Below are positions 11,511 to 23,500 of a stretch of DNA of 64,000 nt, one piece after another. The DNA is from Antedon bifida (lineage: Eukaryota; Echinodermata; Crinoidea; Comatulida; Antedonidae): assembly GCA_963402885.1 (NCBI GenBank), contig OY727097.1, positions 22,568,001 through 22,632,000 on the forward strand, in the 5' to 3' direction. Within the stretch, counting starts at the first letter, position 1. Every line of letters starts with the position of its first letter. The notes under the pieces are model-generated. The model saw only the letters and a program-made list of their open reading frames with translations, was not told the origin of the DNA and made no database searches. Made by a program: the position numbers and the translations under genes.

Positions 11511-14500
11511 ATGGAAGCACATGATGATCCAGCCCAGGCTAGCAGTACTAGCAATACTATGGACTCTTCAGGAGAAACCTCTGATCCATTGTCTACATCA
11601 ATGGATAGTGCTGCATGTGAACCCAGAGATTCTGATGTAACAACAGACTTTCTTTCGTTGTCAACAGAAATGTTAACTTATGAACATCAATTCCCTCAAA
11701 ATTTTGATACAGGTGAGAATGAAATGGTTAAAATGCAATAATGAATGTTTATGAGTGCAATGCCCTTTGCAAAAAAGCCGTATACGATTCGTATACGCTG
11801 AAAACGTATACGACGTATACGGATCGTATACGATTTCACTGTTTACATTATTTCCACTCTGTTGCTCCACAAAGAGTTGGCGTCGTATACGTTTAGCATA
11901 CGTAACGTATACGTTGTTTATTCATGATAAGAATATCGTATACGGGACGTATACGAATCATATACGAACAAACTAGGCCATTTTATAAATTATAACAGTA
12001 GTAATGAGTAGAATAGAGCTAAATAAAACATTTAAATTGTCATTACAACAAATACGTACGTAGGCTGGCTCTCTGGCCTAGCTAGGGGATCCAGTCAAGT
12101 CGCCCCATCGCAAAGTCGCCCCATACAAAGTCGCCCAATACAAAGTCGCCCCATCGCAAAGTCGCCGCATAACAAAGTCGCCCCGGCACAGTCGCCCCAT
12201 CGCAAAGTCGCCCCATCGCAAAGTCGCCCCAACGCAAAGTCGCCCCATCGCAAAGTCGCCCCAACGCAAAGTCGCCCCAACGCAAAGTCGCCCCATCGCA
12301 AAGTCGCCCACGGTTTTATTTTGGTAGTTAGTACTATACGCTGTTTTAATCATATCGGTTGCGTTTGACATTGATCGCGTTGTTACTTTGGTCGCGCTAA
12401 ATGTCGTATACATTATAATGTTTATCCTATTATATACATAATTTGTGGTTTAATTTTTATTTTACAGGTTTTAATGGAGTGATGTGCTTTTTAAAAATCA
12501 TTAAAAAAATAGTTCCTTGTTTGAAAGTTCTAAAAAGATTATCCCTGATTTATAGTTTCGAAAATTTTAATTTAATATGATTTTAAAATTAGTTACCAGA
12601 GCCACAATTACGAAAAGTGGAATTATCTTGGTAAAGAAATTGAAATAGTAAAATCTCTTAAATATCTTGGAGTCACTTTCGATTGTTCAGGAAATTGGGA
12701 AAAGGCCAGAGAACAAAATAATACACAGGCTAATAAAGCACTTTTCTCACTCAAAAATATAGTATATCAGAAATATGGACATCTACCAGTGAATATTTGG
12801 AACTACTTATTTGATGTTAAAATAAACCCAATTATACTGTATGGTAGTGAAATATGGGGAAAACTAAACAACAAAAAAATTGATGATATTCAAAATAATT
12901 TCTGTAGATATGTTTTAGGGGTCGGGAAATCAGCCACAAATGTTTCAATTAGAGGAGAATGTGGACGATTCTCTTTATCAATCGAAAGTGTACTCAATGT
13001 TATTCGTTATTGGGTAAGACTAGTAAATATGAACGAGGACAAATATGCGAAGAAATGTTATAAATCTCAACTTCATAAAGCGCAAAATAATAGTAATTGT
13101 TGGGTAAGCGATGTAAAGCATATGTTATGCTCTATTGGTCATGGAAACATATGGTTTTCACAAAATAATGTCCTTGATAAATTTTATATAATTAATAAAA
13201 TAAAAGAAAGGCTAACCGATATGGAACGCTAATAGTAAACTGAATGTTTATAAATAAATTGTTTTAGGTAATTTGTTGCATATAAAATAAAAGACACAGA
13301 CGTAGCCTACGTTCCCAATCAAATATTTCACATTTAAATAATTATGTACTGTTAAATGACATTATGCTGAATAATACTATAATATAATCTTAAACTATGT
13401 TTACAAATTGTCAAGGCACACATCTTTCTCATCATAAACCTGTAAAATAAAAAAAAATCAATTATTAATATAGCCCTAATAATAATAATAATAAATATTC
13501 ATCGACCAAAGTAAAAATAATCTAGATCGTAACATCATTTTATCGCAACCAAAATTAAACACGACCGATTTCAAACGCGACGCGACTGATATCATCGTAA
13601 AACTCCGGTGGGGTTTCCCCCCATCTTCAGATGGTGCGTTGTATAGTGCGACAACGGCTGAGTAATTACGGGGGTTTCCCTCTGGGTGGTGAGCTCAGTG
13701 CGACCGCGGAGTGATTAGTCGGGGGCTTCCTCTCTGCTGATGATGGGGGGGAGCGTGCCGATCGTGTGACCTGAGACTACATGGCGGGGCTTCCCATTTT
13801 ATGCCTACACGTTCCGTGTTTTTTTTTGTATCATTGCGACATTTTACGCACTTGTAAACTATTTTAACGTTTTGGGGCGACTTTGCGATGGGGCGACTTT
13901 GTGTTGGGGCGACTTTGCAATGGGGCGACTTTGAGTTGGGGCGACTTTGCGATGGGGCGACTGTGTCGGGGCGACTTTGATTTGGGGCGACTTTGCGATG
14001 GGGCGACTGTGTAAGGGGCGACTTTGTATGGGGCGACTTTGCGATGGGGCGACTTGACTAGCATCCCTAGCTAGCACCATGCAGCCACTAGTCTAGTACT
14101 AGTAGTATTATTATTAGTATAGTAGGAGCTAGGACATAAGACCATATTTATTTCTATTATAGATAGCCTAGGCTACCGATAACATTCAAACAACGTTTTT
14201 CGCAAGTCAATAAAATACGCTAAACAGGTATAATACTAGGTAGGCCTAGAAAGGACAAGACAAGGGGCCATTTTCACGATGTTGTTTGCAGTTTTCCTTT
14301 ATAAAATATGACAGAGGTCAGTAAGTTCAGCCGCCGACGACGACCGAGCGTCGCTCGGTTGCCTACAGTTGCAACTCGTGGTCGACTCGGCTCTCTGGTG
14401 GCCAATCATGCATATCATCGGTCGGGTACGTCGTTCGATTTTCTCAATTCGTCACACCACGTGCGAGCTTTGGGTGGTCAAATTACATCGTTTATGTTAA

Positions 14501-17500
14501 GCGATATTATTCCGCGACATGTGTTGTAGTATAGCATGGAGATGGAGTAACAATAATTTGGCAAATAATGCCGAAGAGGAAAACCATGATCCAAAACAGA
14601 AGTGGGATGTGTTGATATGTACATTAACATTATATAATAATAATTATTATTTAACGATGAATACAATCGGATTTTGAATATGAAGTTGATCACTTCCGTA
14701 GAAAAAAAAATTAAAAAACAAAATTAGTGGTTATAGTAAATACAATTATATCGAATTTCAATTTTTTCCCGGTTAAGCGAACAGATGGAATTGCTTTCAT
14801 TTATCTCAGCGGTATTTCTGCTTGGTGATTAAGAAATCATAAAACATGTCTTTCTTTATTTTTATGGTATTCCAATATGTTTAAAAAATAACCACCCTCA
14901 ACTGTAAATAACAAATTAAATAAGTCTACTAAACATTGTTGATTTCCCATGGACCCAACAATACCCCAACTATTTCATTCATAATTGTTTATTTGTAACA
15001 GTTTATTTGAAATCCTTGTCCTTTGTTAATTCAATTGTGTGACAATTAAATTAGATTGTACATGCTGATGCTGTATATTATGTAAAAAGATGAGTCATGT
15101 TTATCAGATTCTTGAAAAAGATCAAAACTTTGAATTCTCAAAATGTGTTCTATATCTTTATTTGGAGTTAGACTCGTACTACATTCATTAAAATGATAAA
15201 CAAATATCCAGCTGCAGCCGTGTGTACAGAGGGGGCACAAAAAAACTATTAGCTACTAATATTGTACACAATTTATTACATCCTTTTTTAAGTAACACAT
15301 ATTCAATATTATAGTAAAACGTCTATACGTCAATACGTGGTTACGAGGCGGTATGCTCGCAACAGGCTCATAGTTGTTTACCACTTCATCACATATGATA
15401 TGAATAAAGCCTATAATCTTATTAAATAGTATCTCGCGCCCGCGCATATACAACAAAAAGTTACAAAGGTTCACATATTTATATTAACGTTTTTTTTTAA
15501 ATTTACGAATTAAATAAAAATATAATTAAATACCGCTTGGCCTGTCAATGATGGAGGCATAAAAATGGGGGCGTGGGGTAGGCCTACCTTTTTAGTTTAT
15601 CAGAGAGATGTAAAATAAGTATTTATTAACATTTACCTGGTTTTACTACGTTCGCGTACAATTTATCATTTGGATTTTACATATAGGTTATGTTAAATTG
15701 TATTCATCAGTGACAACTCTAGGAAATTTACAGCAATATTAGTTCTGATGCCTAAAATAGTAAAATGCTTTAAAACGTCGGAGCTTCTTTTTTTGTATTT
15801 TTGGCTGTTGAATGTTTTGTTGGCACCCCCTAACTCTGCAACGATGATATCCATAATGCATCGTGTTTCCATTTCACCGTTGTTGATTTACTAGCTAGAG
15901 TAGGTTATTAAAATAATACAATATAACCAAATCTAATATATAGGGGAAAGCTAGCTAGCTTATTTTCACAATGAGTGTACCACAGACTCTTTTCCTTGGC
16001 GTATTTTTCCCAGGCCTAGTTACTCTTTAGTTTACTAGAGCTGCTGCAGTATACTGCATGTTCGATCTATACAATTACAGTACAATATGCCTATAGCCTA
16101 GCTAGCTAGAAGTCATCGGATTTACTATCTACTTTGGCCTACTGTAACTAGGCCTACATCCCATTTTTTTATGGCGAGTTAAAACCCGTAGCAAAAAAAA
16201 TCCTGTTGGACAACAACAATGATGATTGAAAATGAATGAAATGTGATCCATCCATGTGATGCATGCATGCAGCACACACAACACAGGCACGTTTTAAGCG
16301 AATTTATTTGGATCATTCCATATATATAATAGGGAGCCACATGTATTCTACATTTTTATTACATCGTAATTTATGGATTTTACTTACTCGTTTTAAATTT
16401 AATATACTGCGGGCCCAATTTAATATTTATTTATTTATTTCCAAGTACATTAATATTAATTAAAGCACTTTCAAATTAATAACAGCACATTTTGTATGAT
16501 TCACTTATTAATGGAACGTACCAAAGGTAAAGAAATAGCAGAGGGGATAAACAAGGCGGAACAGCCTGGGTGGGTTTTTATGCTTGATAGAAAAATAACG
16601 TCTCGTAAAATACAGCACCAATTTTTTTCATTACCGAAAACTATGAACTAAATCATCATAGGGAATTTAATGTACATATGAAAGACTGAAAAAAAAACAA
16701 ATTATACACACTAATTATTGAAGTCAAGATGCTCCTGCCATCGTAAACGTATGCTATCGTCGTCTTGTAAAAAGAGGGACAGTCCCTTTTCGCTTGGTAA
16801 TATGATGCAGTTTGTATACACGCGTCGTATCGTATACGGATCGTATACGGATCGTATAATTAGGAAATTGTTTATAAATGATCGTATACGGTTCGTATAT
16901 GTTTATTATGCGGGCAGGAACTTCCGAATTGACGTATACGTTTCGTATACGAAGTGGACTTCCTATACGAAACATATACGAAACGTATGTAAATCGTATA
17001 CGTTCGTATACGGCTTTTTTGCAAAGGGTGGTACAAATAATTCCATTCGGTGAAAAAAATTAAAATCTTTCATCAAATGAAATTATTTGTACCATTGCAC
17101 GAATATAAAACATTTATTATTTGTTTTATAATACACCTACTTTTAACGAGAGGCTAGGCCAGTCTAGAAGGCAGCAATACAATTGAACACAAAGTACATG
17201 TATATTACGATTCACACTGATTTTCGGCCTTTTTTAACCAACCCACAAGATCTGGGTAAGCTTTGAATAATAAATTTAATATGTGTGTGTCGTACACATA
17301 CTTACCAATCTAAAACAGTCTACTTTAAAAAAAAAATTACAATGTCTTGATATTCTGGTAACTTTTATTTTGGTAACGGAATTACACAGAAAATTGACAA
17401 TTCAATTTTTAACTTGAAACATGAGATTCCGTCTGAATACTATAAACAACTGAAGATTATGATTGGTATTACAGTGTAGACATAAGATGTGGCTAATTTA

Positions 17501-20500
17501 TTAATACAAGTTTACTTCGGATATTTTCATAGTTTATCTGCACTTGGTTAGTTTTGTCTGGTAACGGAATTACATGACATGGTAATGGAATTACGCGTCT
17601 GATAATTGATTCGAATACAACATCAAATAATAATTTTTTCTATGTTTTTTAGTGTTCTCATGAAACTTTAACAATGATTGATGTCTATTTAAACCAGATT
17701 TTATAAAAATCATTACATGAATTCGTTGGATCTACCTACTATAAAAATAAACAAATGCGCCTATCTGTGGTTCACAGAGCTTAGTAAATATATCCATGAT
17801 TTTCCCACTGTATTTAAGTCATATACACTATAACTAGAAACAAAATGTTCCAAATTTTAAAATGTTAACAAATTGAATTGTGAAGCTTAATTTTCATTGT
17901 CATATTCAAAAGCCTGGCCAAAATTTCTCTAATATTATTCTGGCCGAAGTGCCTAAAACTACTCACTTTAAGCTTAGATCGTCAGTGTTATCACTATTGA
18001 AGTTTAACTAGCTGTTGTATACACTGTACTACAGCCATCATCAAAATAATCATTATTAAATATAAGTTTATTCACTACTGTCATCAGCTTTATGATTATT
18101 AACCTTCATCAACTTATTTTGATTCAGATAGATCCTTAAAGTGGTGCCCGTATAGGGAATGAATTTGAATGATTTTAGCATCGATCGGAAATATAGTATC
18201 TACCGTTTACTGTACTATGACTCTATATACTATGGATTTGTTTTGGAATTGGATTCATTATTTATTAATTAATTGTTGATTAGCTTCATTTAGAAACAAT
18301 TTATACAGTACTAAGACATATGTAGTGAATTAAGGTATATTACTTTATACATAACCCAATATAATTCCGTTACCATGTAATACCATTAATTTATACCAAA
18401 ATTTAATTATGTTACCCAGGCTTTCTAAAAAAACTAGAGGAGACATAACTGGTTACTGATAATGATATTGGTTTGAGCATACCTAGTATTAGGATAATAT
18501 AAAGTAATTTAAGTTTTAATAAGCATTGGTTAGCTCATAGAAAGTATGTTTTATAAACGTTTTAAGTGATTTTGTGCATCAATAGTAAATTTCTACTATT
18601 AGTAACTCCATGGAACTGTTTTGGCCACTAGGAATTGGATTTATTATAAATAATTAATTAATTGTTGATTCCCTTCACTTAAAAACAATTTTATGTGATT
18701 ACAGAGACATTTATTATAGTGAATTAAGATACATTATTTTATACCTATACCTCCATGTAATTCCGTTACCAAATGTAATTCCGTTACCAAGTTTTCTACA
18801 AAACTAGAGAAGACCAAACAAAATGTGTAATTGATATAGGTAAATGGACATACCTAATAAGAGAATTTAAAGTAACTCAAGTTTATAAGCATTGGTTAGC
18901 TCACAGGAAAACTTTAATCAATTTTTTGGTAACGGAATTACAAACCAATTTACTAGAAAATGAATGATTTCTTATAGAAAGTGGGAGATGCGACATGAAA
19001 ATTTATATTAATATTAGTGTTCTAGAGACCATGAACTCAAATAATTAGAATAATTAAAGTCAACAAGGGTTGAGTTAATTACATAGTTCAGGATTGTCTA
19101 ATTTCAGCTATTTTTTCAGTTTCAAATTTTAAATTGCACATTCGACAAGGAAAGCAATTTTTGAAAAAATGTGAATTAATAAAACAAACATTTTAGTTGG
19201 AACTAAATTCCACAATATTAGTAAACAAAAAATAACACTTAAGTGTAGGTTCATGTAGATTTAAAAAATGATGATTTTGGTCTTCCAATGGAGAATTGCC
19301 CATATAGACAGCGTGACACTAAAGGTTGATTTTTGAAAAGTCTCGGCAGGTTGCTCAATGTGTAACACAAAAATATTGCACTTTGACAAAAGAGTTCAAT
19401 AGTATAATGTCTCTTGAATATCCAGTGACCCACAATCCTCCGACAAAAATCTATTTAGGTGTGTAAGAATAAAGATTGCTTAGCACAATAACTCTTTGCC
19501 TGTTAGTAGTATTTTTTTTTATTATGTTTAAAGAACAGTAAGACATTTTTTTTTCACAGGCCATGCAAACAGTCCGAACTACCCAGACTACTCAGGAATT
19601 GAAGATTCTTATGATTGTGATATGAGAGGTACAGTATAAGATCTTCTTTTTTCTTTTTTTTTTAAATTCTTTAATATGCTTAGTACACTTTACAAAATAT
19701 TAGGGAATGGCTGTCTGTGGCTTGGCTATAAGGTAGTAGAAGGCAGTGCTCAAGTGTTTACAGTAAAATCCAGTATATATTCAGAACATTTGTTTTTTCT
19801 TCAACAGATCCAAATTCTAAAAAGGGTGTGTGTGGACTACGTAACATTGGCAACACTTGTTTTATGAATACTGGTCTACAGTGTCTCATGAATATTTCAC
19901 ATTTGTGCAAATTTATATTGGAACATGATGAGTTTCAAGAGGCAACGTTAGCCAGAAAATTTAGTGATCTTATGAAAAAGATTTGGAGTGGTGAATTCTC
20001 TGTATTAAAACCTTTGATGTTCAAGAATGCTCTAAGTGATATGCATTCACAATTCAGGGGTTTTCGTCAGGTGAGCCTTTTTCTCTAAAAATGCACAATA
20101 GTTTCTATTGTTCATGCTTTTAAAAATATACTATAATGACATGTACACTTGTAGAAAATGTTTTAAGAAAAGTGATTTGTTCCAAAATAAAAACTGAATT
20201 GAATTATCTTCCTCGTCTACAGCATGATGGTCAGGAATTTCTAGCTCTTCTTCTAGACACATTACATGAGGAACTGAATCAGGCAAATGTTGTACATAAA
20301 TCAATCTCGCCAATAGAAGATGTATCAGAGGAGTCGTGTGACTCTCAGAATGTATCTGAAGCTTCAACCTCTAAGTTAAGCGAACTTGAAGCTCTGGATA
20401 TAGACTCTGGGAAAGAGGAAGCAACATGTAGCAACAATCTTGTTGCCACGGACCAAACGAAGGCAGTACTTCAAAAACATGAAAACGCTGAGAAAATTCA

Positions 20501-23500
20501 AACTCTTGAAGATTTTTATATGAAAGATGTTAAAACACTAAACACCAATGTTCTAACAGAAGAAGAGTCAATGCCTGTTACAACCGACAGTGAAAAATTC
20601 CCGAAATCACCTGGCCGTCGAGGAAGACGGCCTGAATATCAATCTAGTGTTGAACATGTCACTGAAGGAAATAATAGAGTTAAGACGAGGGAGAAGAGAA
20701 CCAATGTTCTAGCAGATATAAATAGTCAAAAAGATGTAATTCATGAAAATTCACAAGGGACAAAGCTGCAACTGGATGAAACCAACAGTTGTATGGATGT
20801 TGACACTAGTAAAAGGATGAAAATGGATGATTGTTCCAAACCGGAGTTTATAAAGGATTTTTCTAAATACAATGCTATACCAGACTCGAGCAGTGAATAC
20901 AGTGTGTATTCCGTGATGAATACAACCCAAAAGAACTTTGACCAGATAACCTCAGAAAAACTTTGCAGCAAATTAATGTTTTCCGAGGCATTGAAGTGTG
21001 ACATGACAAAGCAATCAAAGTATGAAGATGAAGCAAAACAATTAAACACTTCCAAAGAAAAACTTGTGAATGTTTTACACAATGTAGATATAGTAACGGA
21101 AAGTTGTGTTGATGAAAATCTTCCAACTGAAAAGGTAGCATTAACCTTTGAACGGAGGTCTTCAGAAGATGTATGTGGAAATATGGTTACATCTTCATCA
21201 GATGACTTTGGTGCTACTACAGATGACTCAAGCAGTTGCCAGTTGTCAGAGGCATCTGCTGCCAGTGATAACATGTCTCAGCAGTCTTTCCTTCCAAATA
21301 ACAGGAATGTGTGGAAGAATGATGGTGATGATGCTTTGAAATCTAAGGATGTTGGAGCAGGCTCTGAATCAAACCCATTGCCTCTAGATCCAGAAGCTGA
21401 AGCTGATAGGGAATGGGCTAAGTACTTAAAGCAGAATAAATCTGTTATAACAGAGACTTTCCAAGGACAGTTCAAGAGTACAGTAAGTAATCATCTACTA
21501 CTGTAGAACTACTACTATGTAGACATTGATGAATGTCATGCTTTAGTACTAAATCATAAACATAACCAATATACAGTGACGTAAAGCTTTGAGCGCTCAC
21601 TTGCTTAAGGGACCCCAGAGCATGAACAGCCCTAATGCAATTACCCAGTATTGGAGGGCCCATTAGGAGCACTAAATCAGGGGGCCTTTGCCCTATGCTT
21701 TATGCCGCTCTGCCAATATATATATATATACGGTTAGATTTTAAAGTCTTTTACAGAACAGTAGATGCTAAGTGAAATTGAAGCTGGATGGAAGGAATTA
21801 TTTAAATCACAGTAGATTACCTTACCTTAGGTAGATTACTTTACCTTACCTTATTCATTTGTTTTATTATTGATTGAAAGAAAGAAAATAAATGTTTACG
21901 TTGAATTGAATTGAGACTGAATCGGACAAACTAATTGTAAAGCCAAAGTTTGTCTCAAAAATTACTTTTTTTTGTCATTTCAGGTTGTATGTAATGTCTG
22001 CAATCATGTGTCAGTGACATACGAGCCATTCATGTACTTATCTGTTCCACTGCCCAGAGCCATGGAAAAACAGTTAGGTAGGTACCGTAATGTACCACAC
22101 ATATTAAAACAAAAATAACATGAATTTTCTAAAAGTACTTTGAATTTACCTCTTATAATCTAAATCTCTTGTTTAGACTTTAATTGTTCATTCTAATATT
22201 TTTTTGTGACTAACTGAATAAATTGTTTTCTTTTTCTTTTTTTTTAGTTGTAACATTTGTACCAATAGACAAGTATCCTCCAACTCGTTTTTTGGTAACT
22301 CTTAACAGACAAGATCTTGTAGCAAATTTGAGACAGATTGTTGGTGCAGCATTCCTCAAGGAAAATCCCATTGAGGCTACAGAAATTCTGCTAGCAGAGG
22401 TTCTTGATAACCACATCTCACGATTTCTTGTAATAATATTTTGTTATATTTTAATTTCATTTTATTCTGCAGTGACATATACAGGGTCCTCAAAAACAAA
22501 ACTCACCTATATCGATGGTTTGGTTTATTAGTATTCACCACTTTGAAACAAATCTCTCCATAACTAGTAAATATTGTATCCACTAATTCTTAAAGCAAGA
22601 GAGATATCAAATATTTAATGGATCTAAAGTGCATGCATTATTGATGTTAAAATATTTTTATAAAATATACTGTTTCCTAATTATTTCAGTTATCTGCTAA
22701 GTAATTTTTTGCCTATAGGTAACCATCTTAAGTTTGTAAATTACACACACAATGAAGCAAATATGTGTATATGTATTGTCATGTAAGGTTATATATCTTT
22801 CAGGATGATGGTATTCAGATTAGTTATATCAACGATTCTTGCAGACTACTCTATGCAATAGAAACTGAATCTAAGCAATCAATAGAGCAACGATACCTTT
22901 TAGATGCTTCTTCAGACATTCCTTCTGAGTTCAGAACTGACGCTACTAGGTCAGAAGAAGAGGAAAAAGTATACATGTCTTTGACAAATGTTCAGATTCT
23001 GCAATCGATGGAAAACGATGTAGATGAAAACATTGTTAATCCCCAAGTCATCAGTTCTGCTGATAACGTAATCAGTTGTGACAAAGTTTCCAGTTCCAAT
23101 AGTTTAATTACTGAAACTGGTTCTCATAGTCTGACTGAAGAGATGATCAATAATGCATCAATGAACTGTGATGGGTTTGGTGCAACCTCTTTGGATCCTA
23201 CCAGTTCTGGACAACAGTTAAACAATGAAGTTGGAGAAAGAATTGTTGATATTCAACACCCATTTGATGGTGTGATAAATAACCATGATGTATTACCAGA
23301 TAAACTGGACAATATCAGTAACCTTGAAAGTTACAGATGTTTAGAGGAAGCTGATAAACTTTATCCTTTGACGCCATCTAATGGTGATCAATCAACAGGG
23401 GCACCAATCAGTGTGGGCTGGAAACCATGTGTTATATGTCTTGATGATTTCCCAGAAAATGAACTGCTTTTGCACACTGTTTGCCAAGGAGTTCTTTGCC

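Larger units (their letters stand above)
11763..17028. mobile_element. 5.3-kb TIR element with CGTATACG subterminal repeats
   Basis: The ends are perfect inverted repeats of at least 25 bp starting CCCTTTGCAAAAAAGCCG (11763 rightwards, 17028 leftwards). Each end is followed by about 200 bp packed with the palindrome CGTATACG. The flanking dinucleotide is TG on both sides, supported as a 2-bp target duplication by the reconstructed empty site. No transposase was recognised in the interior, which contains the nested element 12086-14066. The superfamily is unknown to me. It lies in the first intron of the USP gene. Confidence 0.75.
11755..17100. mobile_element. small hairpin MITE split by the 5.3-kb element
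   Basis: The right flank of the 5.3-kb element contains GTACAAATAATTCCATT (17031-17047) and, facing it, AAATTATTTGTACCATTGCAC ending at 17100. The left flank ends GTGCAATG at 11755-11762. Removing 11763-17028 and one TG restores GTGCAATGGTACAAATAATT, the exact inverted partner of the right arm. The pre-insertion site was therefore a hairpin element of about 77 bp. Confidence 0.7.

Noticed and set aside
12078-12413. Arg/Gly-rich open frames on the minus strand, open in several frames
   Set aside because: They are translations of the GTCGCCCC repeat array. The same occurs at 13859-14080. Being open in multiple frames is a property of the repeat, not coding.
20741-21274. 177-codon minus-strand open frame inside USP exon 4
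   Set aside because: Shadow of the long plus-strand exon. It is Ser/Leu-rich as expected from the antisense of an acidic, Ser-rich region.
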